A DNA stretch of 64,000 nt from Nothopassalora personata (taxonomy: Eukaryota > Ascomycota > Dothideomycetes > Mycosphaerellales > Mycosphaerellaceae). Both the position numbers and the translations under genes were made by a program. A model generated the notes under the pieces. That model had not been told where the DNA came from. It worked only from the letters and a program-made list of their open reading frames with translations, and ran no database searches. Numbering within the stretch: the first letter of the stretch is position 1; each line of letters begins with the position of its first letter. Location of the stretch: assembly GCA_033816765.1 (NCBI GenBank), contig CM066296.1, positions 1,302,001-1,366,000 on the forward strand. The letters run 5' to 3'. Of the stretch, positions 32,101 to 43,633 are shown one piece after another.

Positions 32101-34080
32101 CTTTAACGAGATCAATCGTATACTTAACCCCGTCGGGTATCTTACGCTTTGCCTACTTATTAGGTACGTATACATCTCGGAAGTCTATAAATTCTTTAGG
32201 CTACGAGGGGCCCTCTCCTTCGGGTACTACTATAGTAATAGCCCGAACACTTATCGCATAAACCTACTTTAAGCTCTCGAGATCCCTAAGGAACTCGCGT
32301 GCGTTACGCTACTAAATCGTAGGCGTCTCTATACCGTAGTACTACTAGTCCTTATAATCGCTCTTTACGATCCGATTACGGTACCTCTAGGGTCTACCTA
32401 AAATTACTAATGGCCTACCTATAGGTACCGCGTAGTAGATAGCATTACTTACGCGCTCTACTCCCGCGTTATTAGCGAGTCGTAGCCGAACCGTAAAGGC
32501 GCCGTAGCAATACCCTAGGTTATACGTATACGACTCTAACTTCGGTAGCCTTACCCTATTAATAGGTTACATTTAATATCGGAGTATATACTTATACGAC
32601 ACTAGGCTAAGATCCGTATAGTTATCTAGGAGAAACGTAGCCTCGCGAAAGCCTTACGAGTCTCGACTACGCCTCGTAAGTAACGCGCTAGACACGTATC
32701 TACTCGCCTTAAAGGGTCGACTTTAGGAAAACTCGGACTTAGGAGCGACCCACTTATAGTCCTCTACCTTTTCCCTAGTCGCTGCGCTAGATACACATCT
32801 ACTCGCCTTAAAGGGTCGACTTTAGGAAAACTCGGACTTAGGAGCGACCTACTTATAGTCCTCTACCTTTTCCCTAGTCGCTACGCTAGATACACATCTA
32901 CTCGCCTTAAAGGGTCGACTTTAGGAAAACTCGGACTTAGGAGCGACCTACTTCTAGTCCTCTACCTTTTCCCTTAGTCGCTACCCTTCTTAGTTAGAGC
33001 CTTCGTAGCGTCTACCCTACGAACCGCTTACGCGTTACGGTCCTTCTATAGGTGCCTATTCGGGCAATCCGTCTTAATGTAACCCTTCTTATAGCATCTA
33101 TAGCACTCCGCTTTAGTCCTATCGAAGGTTATAGACGATCCGCCGGCGTCCCGCTAGTAACTCGCACCCGGGTCGCGCGACGCCTAACTATGCTTCTACT
33201 ACTTCGAGCTACGATCGCTTCGCCCTTAGTCGCCCTTAGTCTCTCGCCTACGGCGACCATGCTACCCGCGGTCGTACCCTCCGCTACTACGCTCCGTACT
33301 TTTAATACGCGAAGCTAGGATTACTAGTTCCTCTCTAGTTATTAGGATGTTATAAAACTTAACGATTGCGGACCGTAGGCTAGGCGTAAGCTTAGCGAGT
33401 ATGTGTCGTACGCGTTACGCCTCCGTATAGTCCCCTAACTAATCCTCTATAATATCTAGCTTAGTCGTAAACTAACGCACTATCTAGTTATCCTTCTATT
33501 TTACCGCCTTATACTCTAATATTACGTTAAGTACGCGGTTTATAGGGTTACCGTATGCGTCTCGATAGAACTCCTTAAAGTCCTAGTATATATACCCTTT
33601 AAGGTTAAGGACGCTATAGTTAGCGTACTATCGCTCACTTGCCTCTCCGCTTAGGTACATAACCCTATATAGGACCTTTAACTCGTTCGTCGCATACGTG
33701 CCGCCTAAGAGGGTAAAGATAAGAGAGAGCTCCCTTAGGAATACCCGTACTTTCTTAATCGAGTCCCCTCTAAAAGGCGTAGGTTCTTTAAGACGTAAAC
33801 GTGTCGTATGCGATGCGACCGCGCCTCGAGCTACGATATTATCGTTAGTTACTATAGATAGAGGAGGGGGAGGGGGAGTAGGGGATAGTTCTCCGCCGGA
33901 TTCGCCCTAAGGGTCCGCCGGCGGCACGCTTACGTCCCGTAAGATCTCTAACTGTTTAATCTCCCTCTATATCCCCTTCTCCTTAACCTCTACCCGAAGG
34001 GCATCCCTCCTTACGACTAAGGCTACACGCCTCGCTTATTACTAGGCCCTAGGGCTTAGGGGAGCCGTAGGCGTAGCGCT
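29118..34080 (-). pseudogene. C1 gag-pol with chromodomain, RIP-broken
   Basis: Minus-strand polyprotein remnant ending at a TAA (29118-29120). Order: gag, zinc knuckle, 33-residue repeats, protease (FLLDNYTDLSLVS near 32620, VILGRP near 32410), RT with VIPFG (about 31720) and YLDN instead of YLDD (about 31640), RNase H, integrase and chromodomain with YLV-KD-LEEYNS-EP. Stops are overwhelmingly TAG at Trp and Gln positions. The longest uninterrupted piece is the integrase segment 29948-30169. Confidence 0.88.
32688..32984 (-). repeat. Three tandem 99-bp (33-codon) units in C1 gag-pol
   Basis: Units begin at 32688, 32787 and 32886, with exact 99-bp spacing. On the minus strand each encodes a 33-residue unit containing EKVEDYKWVAPKSEFS. 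It lies between the zinc knuckle and the protease; the length keeps frame. At least one full unit and most of another are present in copy C2 before the window ends. Confidence 0.9.
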
Positions 34081-34141
34081 ACTGTCGTCGCGTTCGGACT
34101 CTATAGCGTGTATAGATTGTAACGAAGGGAAGAATTAGAAC

Positions 34142-34337
34142 TGTTAAGGGATGTCGTAATGTATAGTACGCCTACGACCTACTAGTCGTAGATGAACTAA
34201 TTCTTACCTTTTATTTAAGACGCATTACGCGTCGTAAGGTGTACGTATGCGTGGAACGTGCGGCTTAGTAGCCGGTCGCGACCGCATGTTACATATAAGG
34301 CTATATGTAAGGGTTAGCTACTAGGCTGCCCCTTATA
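34142..34337 (-). repeat. C1 5' LTR (right)
   Basis: 196 bp, paired with 27539-27734. On the minus strand it ends CCCTTAACA; its start is TATAAGG, from TGTAAGG. Confidence 0.92.
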
Positions 34338-34342
34338 CCATT
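34338..34342. repeat. Target-site duplication CCATT, right
   Basis: CCATT directly after the right LTR of C1, matching 27534-27538. Confidence 0.9.
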
Positions 34343-37300
34343 ACTAACTAATTAGTTCTTAGCCTTAATCCTACTAAACTGTAAAATTTCGGCTATAGAA
34401 AGGTTATAAGGCCTAACCTATAGCTTCTTAGATTCCGGTTTAGGATACGATCCCCTTTCGTTAACTCCTATAGGTAGTACGTCTTCGTCGGCGATAGGCT
34501 CGATCTCGTTCAAATTACTACTGTCTTCGCTATTAGCGACGCTATTAGCGACTTCTCCCTCCCCTATTACGAGATCGATCCTATTATCTAGGCCTAGTAC
34601 TCCTATATTATCCGGACGAAGCTCTAGAACTAGCTTAAGGTTTTCTCGTGCCTAAACACCCTTTATTAGCGTACTATTAAGTTCCTTAAGAATATAGGTA
34701 CTAAACTCCCTAGAGACACTAGACACCCGATATAGACCTTACTATCGGTAACCGATCTTACGTAAGAAGTCATCCTTATATAGCTTGTCGAATCTTATAA
34801 TAAGGTCGCCCTTCTAGAAACTAATAGAGTTAACATTCCGGTAAGAATTAAAGTAGTCCTTACTAAGTTCTCTTAGTCGCTTCCTTCGAGTATATAGCTC
34901 TTCTAAACTAAGGTCTCGAGCCTAGAGTTAACGCGCACGTATAGTAAGTAGGTCCTTAGTCGTTCTTACCGATCCTTATTAGTAATTCGCCTACGTCGGG
35001 TACTTAACCTTAATTAGTAGAATCGTGCGATAGCTATATAGGACCTAAGCTAGCGTTATTCTAGTAGTACGATAGGTCGTAGTCCTATTAGCCTATAACA
35101 TAGCGGGTACCTATTATTCCTATCCGCGGTATATGTTCCTTATAAGCTTTACTAACGCTATAAGAATAGGACGGTATCTAGCCTCGACCGGAGCATTAGA
35201 CTACGGATAGTACGGTAATATTCGGATCCTTCAAACACTAAGCCCTACGAGTAACCGCTTAACCTTAGCCGTATAAACCGTAGCGTTATTAAGCATAATT
35301 TCAGTATAGTAGCCGTACCTATAGAAGACATCTTCGTATAGAAACTTAGTAACCGTCTTAGAGCTAGGAGGTGCCCTCGTTACTCTAGCCTCGATCTAGT
35401 TGCTAAGTGCTTCGCGCGTAACTAGGAGGTATCTATTTTTATGTACCTAGACGGGGTCCGAGTACTACTTCTTACTAATAACCTAAGGGCCCAATAAGTG
35501 AAGCTTACTAGCGCGCTAGTTACCTTCGCGAAACCTATAGGGAGCATAACTTTGAACCTACGTAGAGACATCGGCGAAGCACCCGTCCTAGTAATACCGA
35601 TCGGAAATAAGGTTATATACGACCTTAGCGCTACGGTAACCGTGTCTCTTATAGCACTCTATAACGATCTCCTTCTAAGCCTTATTATCGTTAATTACAA
35701 GTTGTAACGGTACTCCTCGGCGCTTCTAGAAGAATAGCAATTAGTCCCGGATAAAGAAATTGACGCTTTTCTTTACTAGCCGCCGGTACTTAGTACGGGT
35801 AATACTATCGGGCCGGGTCCTAGTTTCTATAACCTAAGTAAGCTACTAAGAGCCCTTAGAGTATCGGTCCCCGAGATGTCGTGTTTTCTAGATTTTAACT
35901 AGATAGGTGTCGACCGGCTCCGGGTACCCAAATAGCTTATTATTAATTATCCGGTCGACTTCGTCTTTATTAGCTTCCCTAGGTTCCTAAGGTGTAGAGG
36001 GCCTACGAGATAGGGCATCTAGGCTAGTATATCTAGTCCCCGTAACGTGCTTTACTTCGAACGTAAATAACCTAATCTATACAACCTACCGGGCTATTAC
36101 CGAGTTTAGCAGGTCCGAAGCCGGCCGGTTAAGCTACTATATAAGTGTCTTAGTATTAACCTTAAGGATAAAATTAACGCTAGTAATATATCTCTAGATC
36201 TTCTTAAGCCCCATAAGGACCCTAAGGCATTCCCGCTTACTAGTATTATATCTAGATTCTAACGCGTTCTAGATTCCGCTCTTATACCGCACCGGGTAAC
36301 GCTATCGGGTACTGTCTATTAATTCTTAAGAAACGATACATCTCTATCTAGTACCGCTAGTATTAACTAAGACAAAGATGGACCTAGCACTAGGTAAGTA
36401 GTAGAGGGTAACTAAGGCTAGAGTCTACATAAGATATCTAGTAACCTCTTCTTTTAAGAACTGCTTATTTTCTATCTAGGTGAACTCGGCGTCCTTCTTT
36501 AGTAGCTTATACATTAGTCGAGCGATAATAACGAACTAGGGAATCTATATCCGGAAGTACATATATAGCCCTATATAGGTGCGGACCTCCTTAATATAGG
36601 TAGGCGTAGGCTAATCTAGGATCTTAGCTACAATCTTTAGGTTAGGATAGCGACTATCCGGGCTAGTAACGTACCTAACAATCTTAAGCTTTTCGTATAA
36701 CTATTAGGATTTACCTCTAGCAACTACCGTACTAGCTCTTTCTAGGTTAGTAAGAACTAGATCTAGGGAAACGATGTAGTTAACGACCTATTTCCTTAAC
36801 CTAGGCTCTACTTCGGCATTCCTATAGTCCTTAGTTAGTCCCTTAATACCGATGTTATCGAGAAACGGCTTTGCTCGATACGAGATATAATTAAGTAGAA
36901 TCTTTGTTACTATACGCACGAACTAAGTAACCGAATTAGTAGCCCCTTAAGGTAGAGTCGTGTTGCGTACTAGGCCAAGAGGGGTTATAAAGGCTATTAA
37001 GTCCCGGTAGGACTTATCTAAAGTGATCTAATCATAACCTAAAAATAGGTCCATAAGTGAAGCGACTCGGTAACCGGCAAAATCCTCTAAGAAGCTATCC
37101 GTGTCCGGTGGAATGTTAGCATCGCGCATAGTAACCTCATTTAGGAGTATAGCTAAGTTAATTAACCGATATAGCACATCGCTTCTAGAGGTATTAACCT
37201 TCTTTACGACTAGGAACTAGCTATTAGAATATGCCCCTTATAAGTATTCTAGGATGTTGTTCTTAATCCGGGCTCTAATTATGCGCTTAACAATTACCCT

Positions 37301-38700
37301 AAGACTTGGGTGTAGCCGGATAGGGCGTGCCTACTATAGCCTATAAGGGACCGTGTTAATCTTCTAAGGTAGCACAACGTCGTACCTAATTTGCCTCATG
37401 TAACTAAAATCCCAAGTAAGGACTACCTCCCGGTTATAGAGCATCTCATCGAATAAGGCCCTTTCTATTAGTAATAGCTTAATGCTAACCTTAATTAAGG
37501 TAAGTCGTTCTAGAGTGATTCGGCTACCTCGCTTAATACTTAAGAATTTCTTAGTTAAGTACTTCCTATCGAACGGTCCTTATCCTTTAGGTATCTTAGA
37601 TTCTAGGTATAGTACCCTACGCTTCTATTCTATATCTCTCTTAACTCGTGATTCTAGGCGTTCGTGAACGCTCGCGTCTACTAGCTTCTTCTTGTCCGCC
37701 TTACGCTTATACATCGTAAAGACCTACGGCATCCTAATATTAGCTATATGTTAGCCTACTTATTGCTTTCGTGCCTAAGCATTCAATGTAGACTGCCTTA
37801 GGATCTCGGAAGGCCAATCCCCTTAAACTGAATAAACGTTAGTAATAGAATCTCCCTTAAACGCGCCTATTCCAATTTCTATAACTCGTTCCTTTACTCT
37901 AGCAGTCCTAAGCAATCCTAATAAGTGAGCTAAATAGTTACTAGGCGTTAGAGCCTTACCGGGTTCCTATAGATGCGTCGTGTCTTCCTATAGATACGTC
38001 GTGTCGTAGTCGTATCCGTTTTCCTTACTATAGCTATTTACCGGTCCCGGGACCGGTAAATTAAAGTCCGAGGTTTTTCCGAGATAGTGCGAGAACCTTA
38101 CTAATTTTGTCAAATCCGGCTTTAGCAAATCGGTAGGTTAAGCGCCGTAACTTAACCTACCCTTCTATTTCCCGACGCTTTTAACAGTTCTTAAAGGGTC
38201 TTATACCTATCCGAGCTAACTAGGGTAGTAAACATAACACTTTCACCTTTACGGCTAGTAATAGTCTCCTCCTATAAACTATTATCGCAGTTACGGGTAG
38301 TGAGTCGCACCTTACGGGCCTACGGACGTCCTAGGATTGTTAGTAAGTTTAGATCCGAGGAGATAAACATGTCTATTTAGTAGTGAACCCTAAATACCTA
38401 AACATCCAAATTGCCTATAACACCTTTAAACTAGGCCCGCCCTCTAGCACCTCGAAAGGTAAGCTAAGTACTCGACATTACCGGTAACCTAAATCTATAA
38501 GCGTTCCTCTAGCCGATGATATTTACCTCGGAACCCTCGTTAATTAGGCACCTAATCTAGTTCTTGTTTATCCCGAACTCCGCTACTACCTAAGGACTAG
38601 GGACTATAGTAAAGTTATTAAGGACACTAGAGAGCCCGATTTTCTTAACGTCCTTATAGAGCTTAGTAGTAGGGACCGTACCCTTAGAGTAAAGTATAGT
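34343..38700 (-). pseudogene. Element B pol (protease, RT, RNase H, integrase), RIP-broken
   Basis: Minus-strand Gypsy polyprotein remnants in the order given for element B, with many TAG stops at former Trp/Gln positions. The second catalytic Asp of the RT box is changed to Asn (FLDN). Downstream of integrase the sequence lacks a clear chromodomain. Confidence 0.7.
38036..38061. repeat. Isolated perfect 26-bp palindrome inside element B
   Basis: Exactly the palindrome found at the right end of element A (ATTTACCGGTCCC followed by its reverse complement), here alone between the protease and RT parts of element B. The flanking bases on neither side resemble the inner part of element A's inverted repeat. 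Confidence 0.85.
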
Positions 38701-40450
38701 TAAATACACTCCGATATACTAGGCCTAACTATCTTCGCGGAAGACCTCCTTATTATACTTAGGTTCATCTTTATAGGTAACTACTTATCTAGTACGAACC
38801 TTAGGGTCCTTTCCTATAAGACGTCGTACTATAGCGAGCTTCTCCTAAATAGCGGGGGTGTTAGTAACGCGGATAAGAGGGCAGCCTTAAACTAGCGACT
38901 ATATCGAAACTAATCTTAGGCGTTCATATTAGGAAACGTTATCTAGAGGATCTAATTAATCTAGTAGATAATACCCTCTTCCTTTATAACCGGACTATTA
39001 CTAGCTAAACTATATTATCGGACGTAGTTGTTAATCCTTATAGTCTTAGCATTCTATATACGCTTCCTTTATACGAAGGGGGCGTTCACGGGACTAATAG
39101 GCATATCCTTAGGCAGTCCTTTATTAGCATCGTTCCCTAGTCTATTTACTTAGGCATTATTTCCTCTTCCTAGGGTTACCCCGGATTTAGCTAATAATTA
39201 AGTTTCGCTTATTTAAGCACTAACTTCGTTAATTATTTCAACCTCCTACTAGTTAATCTTAGCTTACCGGATCTCCTATTCTAATTGTAGGCGAACTTTC
39301 TTAGTAGCCTTAGCTCGGGCTCGTAGATCCTAGGCTAAGGACCGGGTCCTCGGGTGCGGATTCTTTAGAATGCCTACGGGTGCCTTCCCTTTCACTTTAT
39401 TAGACTATATAGGATAGGTAGATACCTCGTTAAGCTCGCCTAAGTCGATCGCCTACTCCGCTTCACTTTCTCCGAATAAGACCTAATATATCCTAGTAGC
39501 CTTCTCCGTTTAGCTAGACCGTACGTCCTAAGGGCTATACTCTATTAAATGCCTAAAGTTAGGAGGGGGCTTAGAATAATTAGGAGGCGTAACCTTAGTT
39601 ACCCTAGTATAGTCCCTACCTATCTATTACTTACGTAGTGCGGGAATCTTATACTAGTTATTAAACTCGATCGGTCTATAATGTTCTTCGAGTAGAGGGA
39701 GCATGTAGAGTAGTTTCGGTTTACTATAGTCCCTCCGAAAGTTAAACTTAGTAGGACGTAGATCGCCTTCTTTCCCTAGATACTACTAGTTATTCGGGGC
39801 GAGGTATACGTAGCCCCGGGATATTAAGGACCTTATCGCCCTACAATTACTAGCCTAATACTTCGAGCTACTACAGTTATAGTAATAACTATCTATCGCT
39901 TTAGACTGTTCGCGATTCTACGATAGGGGACGCTACATTACGTAAACCTATAGTTTAGTGTCTAGGTTAGGCCTCTCCGGTTACATAGAGCGTTAATTCT
40001 CGCTCGGGTAGAAGGCACCCGCGTCCGCGACGCGACCGCGCTAGTATGTACGTATGCTCATTTTAGCTACCTTCTAGATTAGGTTATTATTAATAACAGT
40101 CCTAGAGGTAGCCTTCTTAAGAGTGTTAATCTTAGGCTTAAGGCGCGGCATTTACTTCACGACTAAGCGGTGTAGCTAAGGTAAAGTAAGAGGGAAATCT
40201 ATATATATAGCTTTCTATCCCTCCTTACTATCTACGATACTAGTAGCTTTATCGAGAATCCTCTAAAAGTCCCTAAACTTCTTAGGTTGCTTTAGGTAAA
40301 GCCCGTAAGCCTTATAGACCGCTTTTGCGACTGCCTCTAGTAATCCCTAAAGGAGGAGGTGACTCCGGGAGCTATTATCTAAATCCTTAGGTTTAATTAG
40401 GTCACTTAAGGATATAAATAGGCGGATAAATTCCTTCACATCTTGTTCTT

Positions 40451-40860
40451 TAGTGTTACGGTCCGGATTAAGCTACGACGACACGCCTAACTATTAGCTA
40501 TAGAAATTACATACGCCGCATGAGATTACTCGCTTACTAGCGACTTAGTAATTCGAGATTACTCGCTTACTAGCGATTAAGTAATTAAGACTAAGACTAG
40601 TAATGCCTCCTTTATATTTAGGAACGCTAAAAACCCTTATGGTTTAGAGGCGTTTAACTTACTATTTAATATCACGATTTAGAATACACTATAACCTAAC
40701 CTCTACCTTACTACTGCTTAGCCTTTATAAGATAAGACAGCTACTACTTTATTACTCTCCCTTAACTTCCTATCGGCCCGAGAATAAACCCGATTAAGCT
40801 TGTCTTCTTAACTTGTAATATTATTAGGTTATACTAAACCTAATAGCTTTAAACGCCCTC
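40451..40860. other. Junction between elements B and D
   Basis: About 410 bases between minus-strand element B and plus-strand element D. It probably holds LTR or leader sequence of one or both, but I found no matching partner. It contains a 33-bp tandem duplication (separate entry). Confidence 0.4.
40522..40587. repeat. Tandem duplication, two 33-bp units
   Basis: GAGATTACTCGCTTACTAGC begins at 40522 and again at 40555; the units differ by a few RIP-type or single-base changes. Confidence 0.85.
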
Positions 40861-43449
40861 TACGATAGGAGACCGATAGAGTAAACGGGGAACACCCGCC
40901 CCTAGTAAAGCAAGTAGAGCCCGACGACCTTAGACCGCGAACGATGCTATTAATGCCTTAGCTACTTATATAGGTAACGACACCCTTAAGGTTAGTAAGC
41001 TAGAATACTACTATAGCGACCGAGACAAGTTCGACACTTAGGTCTCTTAGATAGACATGTACTTCTTATTTAACTCTATGCCTAAGAACCTTAAACCTAT
41101 CTTTACTACTACCTTTTTAAGAGGACGAGTATAGCATTAGGTTAAACTATTCCTTAGGAAATACCTAGACAGTAACGGAGAAGACAATGCCGACGGAATC
41201 TTTAGGTTATATAACTATCTTAAGTATGCTATAAAGAGCGTCTTTAGTGTCTCTAATAAGATTACTACTACCGTTCGTGTTATTTAGCATTTAACCTAGA
41301 AGACATCTACTACCGAATATGCTACTAAATTCTAGGAATACGCGCAACTTACCGATTAGGACGATGAAGTACTTTAAGTTATGTACTAAAGAGGACTAAA
41401 GGAGTAAGTTAAGGACGAGTTAATAAGGGACGGTCGGAAGATCGATAGCTTAGGCGACCTCGTTAGAGTCACGATTAATCTTAACGATAAGCTCTACGAG
41501 AGAGCTATAGAACGACGATACGACTCTAAGGTATCCGGAAAGGCTAGATATATACCGGGCTACGATAACCGTAATAGAGGCTTCTACGATAACTATAACA
41601 ATAAGCCTAGGGACAAACCGTACTACGGACTATAGCTAATAGAACTCGACGTTACTAAGAAAGGTCGTAAGATTAGGAACAGTAACGGGAATAGAGCATC
41701 CCGGAGTTCGAAAGAAACACGAACTTACTACGGATGTAGTAAACCTAGCTACCTAGTAAGGGACTACCGCGGTAAGAATATAGTACGCCGCGAACAGTTT
41801 AACATAATACAACCCCGAACTAGTAAATCTAAGAGTAGCGTTAGATCTTAAGGAGATACCGACTATACTCGGAGAGTAGGGGAGAGAGCTAGTAATAGAA
41901 GCACGACGCCTCTCCTAGACCCCTTAGAAGGACGAGGAGGATACTATAGGTAGCAAATAGTAGTTATTCTATTTAATGCGAAGAACTAACTACGATAGTT
42001 TAATATAATAATACGAAGAGTCGACTACGAGATCGAATCCGAATCTCGAAATGGTTATAGAAGCCTTTATTAGCGATTCTGTTACTAAGACTCGTGTTAA
42101 GTTTACTACGCCGCGAAATTAGGCGTAGGGTATTAGCCTTAGTAACCGAGAGGAACTCTAGGAGCGACGTATAGGTAAAACGCTACGCTCCGAGAAGTAG
42201 ACATCGACGAATCCTACTTTAATAACGATAAAAGCGATAAAGAAAACTAGGACCTAGGATAGAACGGATTATAGTTACTAGAACTATAGGAAGAAAGTTA
42301 AGAAACTACCGGGCTAGACACTATCGAAGAAGATTAGGATCCGGAAGAATTAAGCGAAGAAGATTCTTCCGAAGGAGAAGAGAGCGATACTAACGATAAT
42401 AATAAACAACTAACCTTCACGATTAATGCACCTAAGAAATTATATAATATAATCGTACACCTATAAAGAAGGCACGAGGAATTCCTATCTAAGATAGGCG
42501 AACGAAGGATGCTACACTCTATTAAGTTTAATAAGACACTCGACACCCTACGAGGTATAGCCTAGGGATACCTACTTATAGAAACAACCGAGAATCTAGT
42601 AACCGCCGTTATAGAACGACTACCGATAGGGAGCCGAATAATAAGAACCGGATATCTTATACTATTAGGAACATTTATATCAAATGAATTACGTAACGTA
42701 GTATAACACGTACGCGCACTCTACTTAGAAACGTAGAAGATCTAGGAACGTTACTAAATGTAGGTATAGATATAGAAAGGCTCGCGCTAGGTTTAAGCGG
42801 AGGCCTCGAGACACGAAGTACGACGTTCTATATACGAATAGGGAAAAGGATTAACTCCCTAGGAATAAGCGACCGAAGGGAGTTATATAACATAGAAAAG
42901 GCTTAAGCATTACTAACGATAATAGTATTTCGAACTAAGATTATCGTTAACGGGTATAAGATAGATGCTATAATAGATTCCGGAGCGAGCGGGAACTTTA
43001 CCTCCGAATTATTTATTATAAGACATAGGATCGCTACCTATAAGAAGAAAGAGGGTTATAAATTAATCGCGGTAGACGGATTATCCTTACCTAGTATAGA
43101 GCGCGAGACGATACCGCTACTACTTACTATCTAACGGTACTACGAGGAGATTATCTTAGATGTTACTAACATAGCTAGTTATAACATCGTACTAGGTATA
43201 CCTTAGTTAAGAAAGCATAATCTAGTAATCGACTAGAGAAGGGGAGTACTTACATTTAGGGAATGCGACTATATTATCGACATTTAGCCTACGTAGCGGT
43301 AGCGTTCGCTAGTAGATAAGGTAAAGAGATAGCTAAATAGGATATAGCTTACGCCGAATAGAAGGATAGAAGAACCACCTTCGACCGGGATAGACACTAG
43401 CATAGGGCCGCCGGGTTACGAAGTTACTAGAAGTAATAGAAGTAATGTA

Positions 43450-43454
43450 CTATC
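43450..43454. repeat. Target-site duplication CTATC, left
   Basis: CTATC precedes element E's left LTR; the same bases occur at 51884-51888 after its right LTR. Confidence 0.9.
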
Positions 43455-43615
43455 TATAAGGGCACCTACTTAGGTAGTACGAAGTTGTTAGATAAGGTAT
43501 CTAAGAGGAGCGCAAGGTACGCGAAGTAGATATATAAGCCGAGGCACGCGGGTCGGCCCGGGCCCGGTTACGTAACGCGCTACGTTTACTCGTCGTACGG
43601 CTATAGGCCGTTACA
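43455..43615 (-). repeat. Element E 3' LTR (left)
   Basis: 161 bp. Compared with the right LTR it has 11 differences, all transitions; ten are CA or TG versus TA and in most of them this copy carries TA. It contains GGCCCGGGCCCGGTTACGTAA, where the other copy has GGTCACGTGAC. Confidence 0.92.
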
Positions 43616-43633
43616 CTACCCCCCCCTTTAAAA

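Larger units (their letters stand above)
27539..34337 (-). mobile_element. Element C1: complete chromodomain Gypsy (chromovirus)
   Basis: 6,799 bp with 196-bp LTRs at both ends and a 5-bp CCATT target duplication. Coding is on the minus strand: gag (about 34080-33100), a zinc knuckle CYRCYKKGYIKTDC (about 33100), tandem 33-codon repeats, protease, reverse transcriptase, RNase H, integrase with MDFITDLP and ILVIVDRYLKM (about 30170-30090), and a C-terminal chromodomain (EYKVEAVLDRRKRKGKL, about 29260). A polypurine tract (GGGAGGGGAGG, 27739-27749 reversed) sits just before the 3' LTR, confirming the direction. Between pol and the polypurine tract lies a gene on the opposite strand (28041-28975), which is unusual. 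All frames are broken by TAG codons, so the copy is dead. Confidence 0.92.
27407..40450 (-). mobile_element. Element B: Ty3/Gypsy retrotransposon, split by element C1
   Basis: Pieces 27407-27538 and 34343 to about 40450 belong together because they flank element C1 with matching CCATT target duplications. Coding is on the minus strand. A gag-like region (about 40400-38700) comes first, then a protease with CLINEGSEVNII (about 38520). The reverse transcriptase has MDLFLGYDQITLDKSYRDL and a FLDN box (about 37050-36850), and integrase YHPQSN-type remnants lie near 35200. The final part, FDKLYKDDFLRKIG and LKELNSTLIKGVWAR (about 34780-34640), is the post-integrase region of fungal Gypsy elements. 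Stops are mainly TAG. I found no LTR pair; the right boundary is approximate. Confidence 0.7.

Noticed and set aside
33052..33318. Plus-strand open frames inside element C1 gag (also 33698-33910 and others)
   Set aside because: They are antisense to gag with no intron or TAG pattern supporting them, unlike the gene at 28041.
40522..40587. Possible CRISPR-like repeat
   Set aside because: Only two adjoining units without spacers, in a fungal transposon region; a simple tandem duplication.
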